Source of the DNA: Avoscillospira_A sp052117125
GTDB lineage: Bacteria > Bacillota > Clostridia > Oscillospirales > Oscillospiraceae
Assembly: GCF_052117125.1 (NCBI RefSeq)
Contig: NZ_JBQKJT010000001.1
Location: forward strand, 186,001-250,000
Length of the DNA stretch: 64,000 bases
Direction: 5' to 3'
The notes under the pieces were generated by a model. The model was not told the DNA's origin. It did not search any database and saw only the letters and a program-made list of their open reading frames with translations. Numbering within the stretch: position 1 is the stretch's first letter; each line of letters begins with the position of its first letter. Shown piece after piece: positions 32,207 to 41,201 of this stretch. Both the position numbers and the translations under genes were made by a program.

Positions 32207-32235
32207 ATTGTACTCCCATCCTTGGGAAATTGCAA
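32207..32235 (-). promoter_or_regulatory. Promoter of the ssnA leader
   Basis: On the minus strand TTGCAA (32235-32230), a 17-base spacer and TACAAT (32212-32207). Transcription would start near 32200. Confidence 0.8.
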
Positions 32236-32420
32236 TAAAAATTCTGTAAATTCTAAAAAAATTTTGCGCAACTCGTTCACCAAAACGCGATTGTCGCCGG
32301 CATATGGACAGAACTGCTCCGCAGTCCTGCTACAGTGAACAACTAACAGACTACAGTATGGAACGGACTTGCAGAGTGGAAAACACCAGAAAAAAAGCCT
32401 AAAATTTGGAGTGTTTTCTA

Positions 32421-32449
32421 TTGTGGAACGGACCACGACCCGTTATAAT
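32421..32449 (+). promoter_or_regulatory. Promoter of gdhA
   Basis: TTGTGG (32421-32426), a 17-base spacer and TATAAT (32444-32449). An 86-base 5' UTR follows, with the hairpin-forming CCCCCGGTTGGGGG and repeats of GCGGTCTGCGGTCCGC. Confidence 0.8.
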
Positions 32450-32541
32450 AGGATCGTACAATCAAACGGCGTTCCCCCGGTTGGGGGTCCGCTGCCGAAA
32501 AAAACCTGCGGTCTGCGGTCCGCAGAGAAATGGAGTAGCCT

Positions 32542-33891
32542 ATGTTGCAGAATGCCTATTTGAAGCGCGTCTATGAAGATACCGTCCGCTGCAACCCCGG
32601 TCAGCCGGAGTTTTTGCAGGCGGTGGGCGAGGTGTTTGAATCCCTGGAGCCCTATGTGGAAATGCATCCCGAACTGGAGACCCATGGCATCGTCGAGCGT
32701 CTGGTGGAGCCGGACCGCATGGTGACCTTCCGCGTGACCTGGGAGGACGACCAGGGCAAGGTCCATGTCAACCGCGGTTTCCGCGTTCAGTTCAACTCCG
32801 CCATCGGCCCCTATAAGGGCGGTCTGCGGTTCCATCCTTCCGTCAACGCCTCCATCATCAAATTTCTGGGCTTTGAGCAGGTGTTCAAGAACAGCCTGAC
32901 TTCCCTGCCCCTGGGCGGCGGCAAGGGCGGCTCCAACTTCGACCCCAAGGGCAAGAGCGACAATGAGATCATGCGGTTCTGCCAGTCCTTTATGACGGAG
33001 CTGTACCGCCATATCGGTTCCCAGATGGACGTGCCTGCCGGTGATATCGGCGTGGGCGGCCGGGAAATCGGCTTCCTGTTCGGCCAGTACAAGCGGCTGA
33101 GAAACCAGTTCACCGCCGGCGTCCTCACCGGTAAGAGCCTGCGGTTTGGCGGCTCCCTGGCCCGGACCGAGGCCACCGGCTACGGCCTGCTGTACTTTAC
33201 CCAGGAAATGCTCCGGTGTCTCAAGAACGATTCCATCGAGGGCAAAACCATTGTGGTGTCCGGTTCCGGCAACGTGGCGATTTACGCCGTGCAGAAGGCC
33301 CAGCAGCTGGGCGGCAAACCCATTGCCATGTCCGATTCCGCCGGGTACATCATCGACCGGGACGGCATCAAGCTGGACGTGGTCAAGCAGATTAAGGAAG
33401 TGGAGCGGGGCCGCATCAAGGAATACGCCCAGCGGGTTCCCGGCGCGGAGTACCATGAGGGCTGCCGCGGCATCTGGACCATTCCGTGTGATATTGCCCT
33501 GCCCTGCGCCACCCAGAACGAGCTGGACCTGGACAGCGCCAAGGCGCTGGTTGCCAACGGCGTCCAGGCCGTGGCCGAGGGCGCCAATATGCCCAGCACC
33601 ACGGAAGCCATCAACTATTTCCTGGACAACAACATTCTGTTTGGTCCGGCCAAGGCGGCCAACGCCGGCGGCGTTGCCACCAGCGGTCTGGAGATGACCC
33701 AGAATTCCATGCGGACCAACTGGACCTTTGACGAGGTGGACCAGAAGCTCCAGAGTATTATGGTGAATATCTTCCATCAGGCGGAGGAGGCCGCCGCCGA
33801 GTGCAACGCCCCCGGTAATCTGGTGGTGGGCGCCAATGTGGCGGGCTTCAAGAAGGTGGCCAACGCCATGCTGCTGGAGGGCCTGTATTAA
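32542..33891 (+). CDS. gdhA: NADP-type glutamate dehydrogenase
   Basis: 449 residues, the standard hexameric length. Catalytic features: the GPYKGGLRFHPSV segment with the substrate lysine, then PLGGGKGGSNFDPKGKS with the catalytic lysine, DVPAGDIGVGGREIGF, the coenzyme loop VSGSGNVAIYAVQKA and the C-terminal NAGGVATSGLEMTQN. It reversibly aminates 2-oxoglutarate and is a main ammonia entry or amino acid fermentation step. AATGGAGTAGCC precedes the ATG, a weak site. It has its own promoter and terminator, so it forms a single-gene unit. The purine genes nearby release ammonia, which this enzyme could fix. Confidence 0.95.
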   Translation: MLQNAYLKRVYEDTVRCNPGQPEFLQAVGEVFESLEPYVEMHPELETHGIVERLVEPDRMVTFRVTWEDDQGKVHVNRGFRVQFNSAIGPYKGGLRFHPSVNASIIKFLGFEQVFKNSLTSLPLGGGKGGSNFDPKGKSDNEIMRFCQSFMTELYRHIGSQMDVPAGDIGVGGREIGFLFGQYKRLRNQFTAGVLTGKSLRFGGSLARTEATGYGLLYFTQEMLRCLKNDSIEGKTIVVSGSGNVAIYAVQKAQQLGGKPIAMSDSAGYIIDRDGIKLDVVKQIKEVERGRIKEYAQRVPGAEYHEGCRGIWTIPCDIALPCATQNELDLDSAKALVANGVQAVAEGANMPSTTEAINYFLDNNILFGPAKAANAGGVATSGLEMTQNSMRTNWTFDEVDQKLQSIMVNIFHQAEEAAAECNAPGNLVVGANVAGFKKVANAMLLEGLY

Positions 33892-33933
33892 ACGTTTTAA
33901 GGAACTGCGTTCCGCAAATGGATGAAACATCGG

Positions 33934-33973
33934 AAGGGTCCGGGGGGCTTCGCCTCCCGGACCCTTGTATTTT
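33934..33973 (+). terminator. Terminator of gdhA
   Basis: AAGGGTCCGGGGGG-cttc-GCCTCCCGGACCCTT with one mismatch, followed by GTATTTT. The convergent histidine kinase ends 20 bases further on. Confidence 0.85.
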
Positions 33974-33992
33974 AAGAACGTGCGGCAAGCCG

Positions 33993-35984
33993 TTATTGTT
34001 TGGACAGCAGCGGAAAGGTCAGCACCACTTTAAACAAGTCGCCGTCCACCGACAGCTCCATTCTGCCGTTTTGCAGCTCCGTCAGACTCCGGGCGATGGA
34101 CAATCCCAAACCGTTGCCCTCGCTATGGCGCGATTCATCGCCCCGGACAAACCGTTCCATCAGCTCTTCCGCCGTCAGATTCAGCGGCACATTGGAAATG
34201 TTTTTAAAGGCGATCTCCACTCGGCCCGCCACCGGCCGGGCCGTCACATACACCCGCGTATGGGGCTGGGCGTATTTGCAGATGTTGTTCATCAGATTGT
34301 CAAACACCCGCCACAGCCGCCGTCCATCGGCCAGAATCTCCAGATTCTTTTCAATGCCCGTCATCAGCTCCAACTGGGACGACGACAGCTTTTCCTCATA
34401 CTCGGCCAGCGCCTGCCCCAGCAGGATATTCACCGTACACGGGGCCATCTGCACCTCCAGATTGCCCGTGGACGCCTTGGACGCCTCCACCAAATCCTCA
34501 ATCAGCCGCTTTAACCGGTCCGACTGCCGGTGCAGCACCTCGGCGTATTCGGTGATTTTGGCGTTATCACACGGCTCTTTTTCGATCAAATCCGTATAGT
34601 TGATGATGGACGTCAGGGGCGTTTTGATGTCGTGGGACACGTTGGTAATCAGTTCTGTTTTCATCCGTTCGCTGCGCATCCGCTGTTCCACCGCCGCCGT
34701 CATGCCCTCGCCAATGGCGTTCAGGTGTTCGGCGTGGTCCTTCAATGGGCCGTACAGATGCGTCAGGCTGATCTGATGGTTCAAATCCCCTTCGGCCAAC
34801 GCCTTGCCGCCGTCATACAGTCTCCGGCAGCTCAGGGTCAGCAGCACCACCACCGCCAGGAAGATCACAGAACGGAAGAACCACCAACCAGCCTCGCCGC
34901 CCCAGGCGGTGGCGGCGGTGAAAAACCCGTCCACCAGCACCACACCCACCGCGATTGCCACGGTCTTTTTCATGGTGGGGGTGCCGCGCAGAATCAGGGA
35001 ACCGCCGTGGAGCAGTTTCCGCAGCAGACGATAACCCAGCCGCAGCACCCGGTAAATGATCGTATTGGCCCACAGGGTGTGCAGTTTCAGCCGCAGCGTG
35101 ATGCTCATAAGCCAGCCCAGAGAAATCACTTCCAGGAAGAGGAAGCCCAGCGTAAACAGGAACATCATCGGCACGTTCCAGAAGCCATACGTGGCTTCCA
35201 CCATGATTTGCGCGCCCAGGAATCCGGCGAAGAGCGTGGCAGCCGTCAGCACATCGGCGGGGACAAAGGTACCCCAACCGGGCTGAATCTCCGCCACTCC
35301 CCTGCGCTTGCCTGTGGCGCACAGCAGAAAGACCAGGGACGCAATGGACAGCATCAGGGACACGGCAGCCAGGGGATAGGCCCAGACCCGGAGGGTATAC
35401 AGGACCCGGACCACCCGCGACACCAGGTAAAATTCATCGCCAAACGTAAACGTATTGGGCAGAGTGATCGTCACAGAAAGATGGGACACTTTGATGGAAT
35501 CGGACGCGTATCCCTGGTCGGTCAGAGCATCCGCATCGGTGATAAATTTTTCGCCGGTGTCGTCGTCTTCCACATAGATCCATTCATAGGAATAGGTGTG
35601 GTCGGACGGGGCGCCGCCGTTGACGATACCGAAATTTCCGGTCCGTTCGCCGGTCATGTTGGCTTCCAGGCTGGCAATATTGCCGTTGATCCAGCGGTTT
35701 TGAAAGTGATCGGTTGTTTCGTAAACCAGAGCGTTGGCGGCGTCATAGGCAACGCCGGACGCCACATTTTCCAGCATGGTGTCCAGCATGGCCGATTCCG
35801 TCATGGTATAGACGCCCGTTGTCCACATGGCAAAAATGCCCAGACAGGTGCCCAAAAACGTGGGAATCATCAGAATCACCAGCAAAAATGATACGACTTT
35901 CGCCCACAGCCGATGGGTCAGGGGGATTTTTGTATGGGCGGCGGCTGCTTCCGCCGCCGGTTCCGATTTGGAAAACCAGTTCAT
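33993..35984 (-). CDS. Sensor histidine kinase with long membrane region
   Basis: 663 residues. One membrane helix (about 30-54) precedes an extracytoplasmic sensor (about 55-195) with no named fold. Further helices follow in about 200-390 (seven-helix-like block). A short HAMP-like linker (about 390-435) leads to the phosphoacceptor H451 in NVSHDIKTPLTSIINY. The ATPase has the N box NLMNNICKYA and the G box HSEGNGLGLSIARSL. It phosphorylates the regulator encoded 13 bases upstream. A multi-helix membrane sensor after an outside domain is typical of Firmicutes kinases that sense envelope conditions, but the signal is unknown. Confidence 0.88.
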   Translation of the reverse strand: MNWFSKSEPAAEAAAAHTKIPLTHRLWAKVVSFLLVILMIPTFLGTCLGIFAMWTTGVYTMTESAMLDTMLENVASGVAYDAANALVYETTDHFQNRWINGNIASLEANMTGERTGNFGIVNGGAPSDHTYSYEWIYVEDDDTGEKFITDADALTDQGYASDSIKVSHLSVTITLPNTFTFGDEFYLVSRVVRVLYTLRVWAYPLAAVSLMLSIASLVFLLCATGKRRGVAEIQPGWGTFVPADVLTAATLFAGFLGAQIMVEATYGFWNVPMMFLFTLGFLFLEVISLGWLMSITLRLKLHTLWANTIIYRVLRLGYRLLRKLLHGGSLILRGTPTMKKTVAIAVGVVLVDGFFTAATAWGGEAGWWFFRSVIFLAVVVLLTLSCRRLYDGGKALAEGDLNHQISLTHLYGPLKDHAEHLNAIGEGMTAAVEQRMRSERMKTELITNVSHDIKTPLTSIINYTDLIEKEPCDNAKITEYAEVLHRQSDRLKRLIEDLVEASKASTGNLEVQMAPCTVNILLGQALAEYEEKLSSSQLELMTGIEKNLEILADGRRLWRVFDNLMNNICKYAQPHTRVYVTARPVAGRVEIAFKNISNVPLNLTAEELMERFVRGDESRHSEGNGLGLSIARSLTELQNGRMELSVDGDLFKVVLTFPLLSKQ

Positions 35985-35997
35985 GATGGATGCCTCC

Positions 35998-36693
35998 TCA
36001 TTCCATTTTGTAGCCCCGGCCCCATACCACTTTCAGATGGCGCGGCTCCGACGGGGTGATCTCCACTTTCTCGCGGAGGTGGCGGATATGGACCGCCACG
36101 GTGTTATCGATGTCGAAGGGTTCCTTTTTCCACACCTGCCGGTAGATGTCGTCGGGGGCGTAGACCCGGCCGGGATTGGAGATCAACAGCTTTAAAATCT
36201 CAAATTCCGTCGGTGTCAGCGACACCGGTTCCCCGTCCAGCGTCACCGCCTTGGCCCGGTCGTCCAGGCAGACGCCGCCCAGTTGAAAGACATCCGGTTC
36301 CGGCGCGGCCGGTTCCGTCCGGCCCCCCAGCTGGGTGTACCGGCGCAGCTGGGACCGGACCCGCGCCAACACCTCCACCGGATTGAACGGCTTGGTGATG
36401 TAATCGTCGGCGCCGGTGTTCAGACCCAGGATTTTGTCCGTGTCCTCGCTTTTGGCCGTCAGCAGAATGATGGGGACATTGCTGTGCTGGCGGATGCGCA
36501 CCATGGCCGAAATCCCGTCCAGCACCGGCATCATAATGTCCAGCAGCACCAGCTGAATATCGTTTTTTTCCAGTACCTCCAGCGCCTGCTGGCCGTTGTT
36601 GGCCTCGTGCAACACCAGATCGGGACTGGACAGGTAGATTTTCAAGGCGTTGACGATGTCCTGCTCGTCATCGCAGATCAGAATGTGATGCAT
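35998..36693 (-). CDS. OmpR-family response regulator
   Basis: 231 residues from the ATG at 36693, with AAGGAGGGG upstream. The receiver has DD at 9-10, the phosphoacceptor D52 in LLDIMMPVLDG, the signal Thr/Ser in LLTAKSE and K in ITKPFNP. The C-terminal winged helix holds LTPTEFEILKLLISNPGRV and IDNTVAVHIRHLREKVE. It regulates transcription when phosphorylated by the downstream kinase. No target site can be read here. Confidence 0.92.
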   Translation of the reverse strand: MHHILICDDEQDIVNALKIYLSSPDLVLHEANNGQQALEVLEKNDIQLVLLDIMMPVLDGISAMVRIRQHSNVPIILLTAKSEDTDKILGLNTGADDYITKPFNPVEVLARVRSQLRRYTQLGGRTEPAAPEPDVFQLGGVCLDDRAKAVTLDGEPVSLTPTEFEILKLLISNPGRVYAPDDIYRQVWKKEPFDIDNTVAVHIRHLREKVEITPSEPRHLKVVWGRGYKME

Positions 36694-36826
36694 TGGGGAA
36701 CCCCTCCTTACGGGTATAGTATAAAAAATTTCCGATGAACAAACCAGTATCGAAATGATGAAGAATTTATGAAGTCGAGGGAAACCGTGGGATTGCGCGG
36801 GGCATCGGGACCGCCGCCCACAGGAA

Positions 36827-37155
36827 AAGGCCGCCGTCCACCACCCGCTGAGGGGTGGGGACGGCGGCCTTCGGCATACGCCGGGAGATTGCGCCATCTG
36901 CGGATGGCGCTTTGGGACACTGGGGGATTTCGCCCCGTGCGCGGGGCGGGCGTTTCGCGCCGTGCGCAGCGCGGGGATTTCGCCCGCTGCGGCGGGCGGC
37001 GTTCGCCCCGTGCGCGGTGCGGGGATTTCGCCCGCTGCGGCGGGCGGCGTTCGCCCCGTGCGCGGTGCGGGGATTTCGCCCGCTGCGGCGGGCGACCGGG
37101 GCTTTGCCCCTGGACCCCAGAATTTTTTCGAGAAAAAATTCAGTAAAAGCTTTTT
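36827..37155 (+). repeat. Mosaic hairpin element, copy C (longest)
   Basis: The same outer hairpins as copy A, then seven TGCG units. Units 3-7 are a higher-order tandem repeat with a 48-base period (unit pair CGCCCGC.. and CGCCCCG.. twice, plus one). Units 1, 3, 5 and 7 have perfect arms; 2, 4 and 6 have one mismatch. The end hairpin differs from the other copies, GAATTTTTT-cga-GAAAAAATTC, yet keeps its pairing. It lies directly behind the ptsI stop (37172). Confidence 0.9.
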
Positions 37156-37171
37156 AATCTGGGTGCGGTGG

Positions 37172-38872
37172 TTACTGGGAGAGACGCTCCGCGACGGCGG
37201 CAGCCGTGGCGCAGTCCATGGCGTGCTCCGTCACCATCTCCGCATCCTCCCGATGCCAACGATGGATTTGGGCGCGAGTGGACAGAACGGACGACGTGCT
37301 GACGGAAAATTCGTCCAGACCCCAGCGCAGCAGCAGCGGCGTCAGCCGCGGATCGGCAGCCGCCTCGCCGCACATACCCACGGGGATGTGCGCGGCCTTG
37401 GCGGCGGCAATGACGCTGCGAATGGACCGCAGCACCGCCGGATGCAGCGTATCGTACAGCCCCGCCACCTTGGCGTTGCCCCGATCCACCGCCATGGTGT
37501 ACTGGGTCAGGTCGTTGGTGCCGATGGAGAAGAAGTCGCATTCCAGCGCCAGCAAATCGGCAATCCACGCCGCCGCCGGGGTCTCGATCATAATACCCAC
37601 GGCAATGTCACCGTCAAAGTCCTTGCCCTCGGCCTTCAGCTCCGCCTTGCATTCCTCCAGCAGCGCCTTGGCCTTGCGGATTTCCTCCACAGAGGTCACC
37701 AGGGGCAGCATGATTTTAATGTTCTTGCCCACAGCGCCGGCCCGCAGCAGCGCCCGCAGCTGGACCCGGAACAGGTCCGGCCGGTCCAGACAATAGCGGA
37801 TGGCCCGGTGGCCCAGGAAGGGGTTTTCTTCCGGCTCCATCTGGAGATAGTCCACGGCCTTGTCGCCGCCCACGTCCAGGGTCCGGATGATGACCTCCTT
37901 CCCTGCCATGATCTTCGCCACGGCGGCGTAGGCCTCGTATTGTTCCTCTTCCGTAGGGGCGGCGGTGCGGTCCATGAACAGGAACTCGGTCCGGAACAGA
38001 CCGATGCCCTCCGCGCCTGCGTCGGCGGCGGCCTGGGCCTCGGCGGCGGAGCCGATGTTGGCGTACAGGCCGTAGTGGTTGCCGTCGGCGTCCACAGTGG
38101 GCCGGTCACGGTAGACGTTCAGCAGCTCCCGCTGGTGCAGATACTCGGCCCGCTTGGCCTCATACTGCTGCCGGGTGGTCTCGTCGAATGCGGTGAGCAC
38201 CACACCGGCGGCGCCGTCCACAATGATGTCCTGGCCCTCGGCCAGGGTGTCCACCACATTGGCGACGCTCAGGACGGCGGGAACCTCCATGGCACGGGCC
38301 AGAATGGCCGGATGGCTGGTGCGGCCGCCCACCTCCGTGACGATGGCCGCCACGTGCTTGCGGTCCATACCAACGGTCATGGAAGGCGTCAGATCGTGGA
38401 CCACCAGCACCGTATTCTCCGGCAGGCGGCTCAGATCGGTGGCCTCCCGGCCCAGGAGGATGGACAGCATCCGGCTGCGGATGTCGCCGATGTCGGTGGC
38501 CCGCTGCCGCATCATCTCATCGTCCACCCCGGCGAACATGGCCATAAAGGACGAGCAGACCTGATCCACAGCGGCTTCGGCACATTGGCCGCCGTCGATG
38601 CAGTCGGTCATCTGGGACTGCATAAAGGGGTCGCTGAGCATGACCACCTGGCCCGTGAGGATTTCCGATTCCTTTTCGCCCACGTCGGCGCGGAGGGATT
38701 CGGCCATGGCCGTGGTGGTCTCGGTAAACCGGGCGATGGCCGCCGTCAGGCGGCCCCGCTCGATCTCCGGTCCGCCGCTGACGACGGCGGAATAGTCCAG
38801 GGAAGCCGGACGGACCGGCAGGACTTTACCCAGTCCGATGCCGTCCGACGCCCCGATGCCCTGCAAGGTCAT
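37172..38872 (-). CDS. ptsI: PTS enzyme I
   Basis: 566 residues from the ATG at 38872, with CAGGAGGAACACCCT upstream; frames further upstream lack a site. The N-terminal HPr-binding helical domain (about 20-145) is followed by the phosphohistidine domain, H187 in GGRTSHPAIL. The C-terminal PEP-binding barrel has EGIGLFRTEFLFMDR, IGTNDLTQYTMAVDR and the catalytic Cys in VGMCGEAAADP. It takes phosphate from PEP and passes it to HPr. It is the last gene of the fructose operon and is followed by mosaic repeat C. Confidence 0.93.
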   Translation of the reverse strand: MTLQGIGASDGIGLGKVLPVRPASLDYSAVVSGGPEIERGRLTAAIARFTETTTAMAESLRADVGEKESEILTGQVVMLSDPFMQSQMTDCIDGGQCAEAAVDQVCSSFMAMFAGVDDEMMRQRATDIGDIRSRMLSILLGREATDLSRLPENTVLVVHDLTPSMTVGMDRKHVAAIVTEVGGRTSHPAILARAMEVPAVLSVANVVDTLAEGQDIIVDGAAGVVLTAFDETTRQQYEAKRAEYLHQRELLNVYRDRPTVDADGNHYGLYANIGSAAEAQAAADAGAEGIGLFRTEFLFMDRTAAPTEEEQYEAYAAVAKIMAGKEVIIRTLDVGGDKAVDYLQMEPEENPFLGHRAIRYCLDRPDLFRVQLRALLRAGAVGKNIKIMLPLVTSVEEIRKAKALLEECKAELKAEGKDFDGDIAVGIMIETPAAAWIADLLALECDFFSIGTNDLTQYTMAVDRGNAKVAGLYDTLHPAVLRSIRSVIAAAKAAHIPVGMCGEAAADPRLTPLLLRWGLDEFSVSTSSVLSTRAQIHRWHREDAEMVTEHAMDCATAAAVAERLSQ

Positions 38873-38894
38873 AGGGTGTTCCTCCTGTGGGCGC

Positions 38895-39161
38895 TCAGCA
38901 GTCGCCAAGGCCGGATTCGATGAGCTCCACGGCGGCGGCCAGAGCGGCCTCCTCCTGCTCACCGCTGCACTGGACCTCGATCTCGCTGCCCTGCTTCATG
39001 CAGGCGGCCATCAGGTGCATAATGCTTTTGGCGTTGATGGAAGTACCCTTGAACACGATGGTCACATCGCAGGGGAACGCGCTCATTTTGGTGACGAACA
39101 GCTGAGCGGGACGCATATGCATCCCCTGGGGATTGGTGATCTTGACCTGAGCGGAAACCAT
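38895..39161 (-). CDS. ptsH: HPr phosphocarrier protein
   Basis: 88 residues from the ATG at 39161, behind AGGTAGG. It keeps both regulatory residues: H15 in GMHMRPAQ (canonical GIHARPA) for the PEP chain, and S46 in KSIMHLM, the site of HPr kinase in Firmicutes. It carries phosphate between EI and the fructose EIIA domain. It lies between fruA and ptsI in the same direction, so a fructose-specific induction of the general PTS proteins is implied. Confidence 0.92.
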   Translation of the reverse strand: MVSAQVKITNPQGMHMRPAQLFVTKMSAFPCDVTIVFKGTSINAKSIMHLMAACMKQGSEIEVQCSGEQEEAALAAAVELIESGLGDC

Positions 39162-39255
39162 AGTAATATTCCTACCTTTCTTTTGTTGCGGCAGCACCGC
39201 ACACTGGAGCGGCGCCACCTGAAAAACACTTGTTCAGACTTTAAAAAACCGGTTG

Positions 39256-41184
39256 TCAGGATTTCTTTTTCTTGAGCAGGCCCAGCAGGACGGTGCCGAC
39301 GGCGGTGCCCACCGCCAGGGCGATGAGGTAACCCACCACATTGGTCATGACGGGGAACACGAAAATACCGCCGTGGGGCGCGGGCAGTGCGCAGCCGAAA
39401 GCCATGGACAGCGCACCGGCCACGCCGGAGCCTACAATGCAGGCGGGCAGAACGCGGAGGGGGTCCGCAGCGGCAAAGGGAATGGCGCCCTCGGTGATGA
39501 AGCACAGTCCCATGATGAAGCTGACGATACCGGATTTGCGCTCCTCCTGGGTGAAGCGGTTGCGGAAGAAGAAGGTGGCGCAGGCGATGGCCAGGGGGGG
39601 CACCATGCCGCCCATCATGACGGCGGCCATGACGTCGGAGCCTTCGGAGGCGGACACGGCGGCCAGGGTGGAGGTGCCGAAGACGTACGCGGCCTTGTTG
39701 AAGGGACCGCCCATGTCAATGGCCATCATACCGGCCAGGACGATGCCCAGAACGATCTTACTGCCCTCGCCCATGGTCTCCAGACCCGAGTAAATGGCGG
39801 TGTTGATCAGGCCCACAATGGGGTTGATGAGGCACATAAAGAGACCGATGAGGGCCAGGCCCACCACGGGGTAAATGAGGATGGGCTTGATGCCCTCCAG
39901 GGCGCGGGGCAGCTTGTCGCAGACTTTTCTAAGGCCCAGCATCAGGTAACCGGCGGCAAAACCGGCAATCAGCGCGCCGAGGAAACCGGCGGAAACGGCG
40001 GTGCCGGTGGGCGAAGAGAAGGTCGCGCCGGACACGGCGATGGCGCCGCCGGCGAAGCCCACCATCAGGCCGGGCCGGTCGGCGATGGACATGGCGATGA
40101 AACCGGCCAGGATGGGCAGCATGAAGTTGAATGCCACATTGCCCATGCTCTTGAGCCAGGCGGCCACGGGGGTGTTCATACCGAAGTTGGCGTAGTCGAT
40201 GGAGGGGTCGTCCAGCAGGAAGGCCAGGGCCATGAGGATACCGCCGCCGATGACGAAGGGCAGCATGTGGCTGACGCCGTTCATCAGCTGCTTATAGAGC
40301 TTGCGGCCGAAGGATTCGTTGGAAACGCTCTCGCTCTTCTCGCCGGTGTGGTGGTAGATGGGGGCGTTGGGGGCCTGATGGATCAGCTCCTCGGGCTTGT
40401 GGATGCCCTCGGAAACAGGGACCCGCAGGACCGGCTTGCCGTCGAAGCGGCTCAGTTCCACTTCCTTGTCGGCGGCAATGATGACGCCGTCGCAGTTTGC
40501 GATCTCCTGGGCGGTCAGCACGTTTTTCGCGCCGCCGGAGCCCTGGGTCTCCACCTTCACGGGGATGCCCAGCTCCTTGCCCTTCTTTTCCAGCGCCTCG
40601 GCGGCCATGTAGGTGTGGGCGATGCCCGTGGGGCAGGCGGTGATGGCTACGATGCGGGGACCGCTCTGGACTTCGGCAGCGGGCGCAGTCTCCTGGGCCG
40701 TCGCCGTCTCCTCGGGCGCGCCGAACTTGGCGGTCTCATAGCGGTCGATGACGGCCATAAAGGCTGCGGCGTCATCGGCGCCGCGCAGTTCCGCAGTGAA
40801 ATTGGGGTCCATCAGCAGCACCATCAGATGGGAGAGAATCTCCAGATGCAGGTCGCCGTCCATGGGGGCGGCAATCATAAAGAACAGGTCCGACGGCTGG
40901 CCGTCCATGGCGCCGTAGTCCACACCCTGGGTCAGGGTGCAGGCGGCCAGGCTGGGAGCCTTGACACAGTCGCTTTTGGCGTGGGGCACGGCGATGCCCA
41001 TCTCAATGGCCGTGGAGGTCTGGGCCTCTCTGGCCAGAATGGCTTTTTTGTACCCGGCCTTATCGGTCAGGCAGCCGCCCTTGTCCTGGAGGTCCACCAG
41101 GAAATCGATCATGGCGGCCTTATCGGCCACCGCGGGAGCGTGGAGCGCGATTTTCTCAGCGCTCAGCAAGTCAACAATGCGCAT
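39256..41184 (-). CDS. fruA: Fructose PTS transporter, EIIABC fusion
   Basis: 642 residues from the ATG at 41184 with GAGGAAAG upstream. Domain order is A-B-C: EIIA with H68 in AIEMGIAVPHAK (residues 1-145), EIIB with C184 in AITACPTGIAHTYMAAEAL (about 175-275), EIIC with about nine membrane helices from residue 310 onward, containing GVSHMLPFVIGGGILMALAF. It imports fructose as fructose 1-phosphate, the substrate of the kinase encoded just upstream. The joint organisation is typical of Firmicutes fruA. Confidence 0.93.
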   Translation of the reverse strand: MRIVDLLSAEKIALHAPAVADKAAMIDFLVDLQDKGGCLTDKAGYKKAILAREAQTSTAIEMGIAVPHAKSDCVKAPSLAACTLTQGVDYGAMDGQPSDLFFMIAAPMDGDLHLEILSHLMVLLMDPNFTAELRGADDAAAFMAVIDRYETAKFGAPEETATAQETAPAAEVQSGPRIVAITACPTGIAHTYMAAEALEKKGKELGIPVKVETQGSGGAKNVLTAQEIANCDGVIIAADKEVELSRFDGKPVLRVPVSEGIHKPEELIHQAPNAPIYHHTGEKSESVSNESFGRKLYKQLMNGVSHMLPFVIGGGILMALAFLLDDPSIDYANFGMNTPVAAWLKSMGNVAFNFMLPILAGFIAMSIADRPGLMVGFAGGAIAVSGATFSSPTGTAVSAGFLGALIAGFAAGYLMLGLRKVCDKLPRALEGIKPILIYPVVGLALIGLFMCLINPIVGLINTAIYSGLETMGEGSKIVLGIVLAGMMAIDMGGPFNKAAYVFGTSTLAAVSASEGSDVMAAVMMGGMVPPLAIACATFFFRNRFTQEERKSGIVSFIMGLCFITEGAIPFAAADPLRVLPACIVGSGVAGALSMAFGCALPAPHGGIFVFPVMTNVVGYLIALAVGTAVGTVLLGLLKKKKS

Positions 41185-41201
41185 GGGATACTTTCCTCTC
41201 T

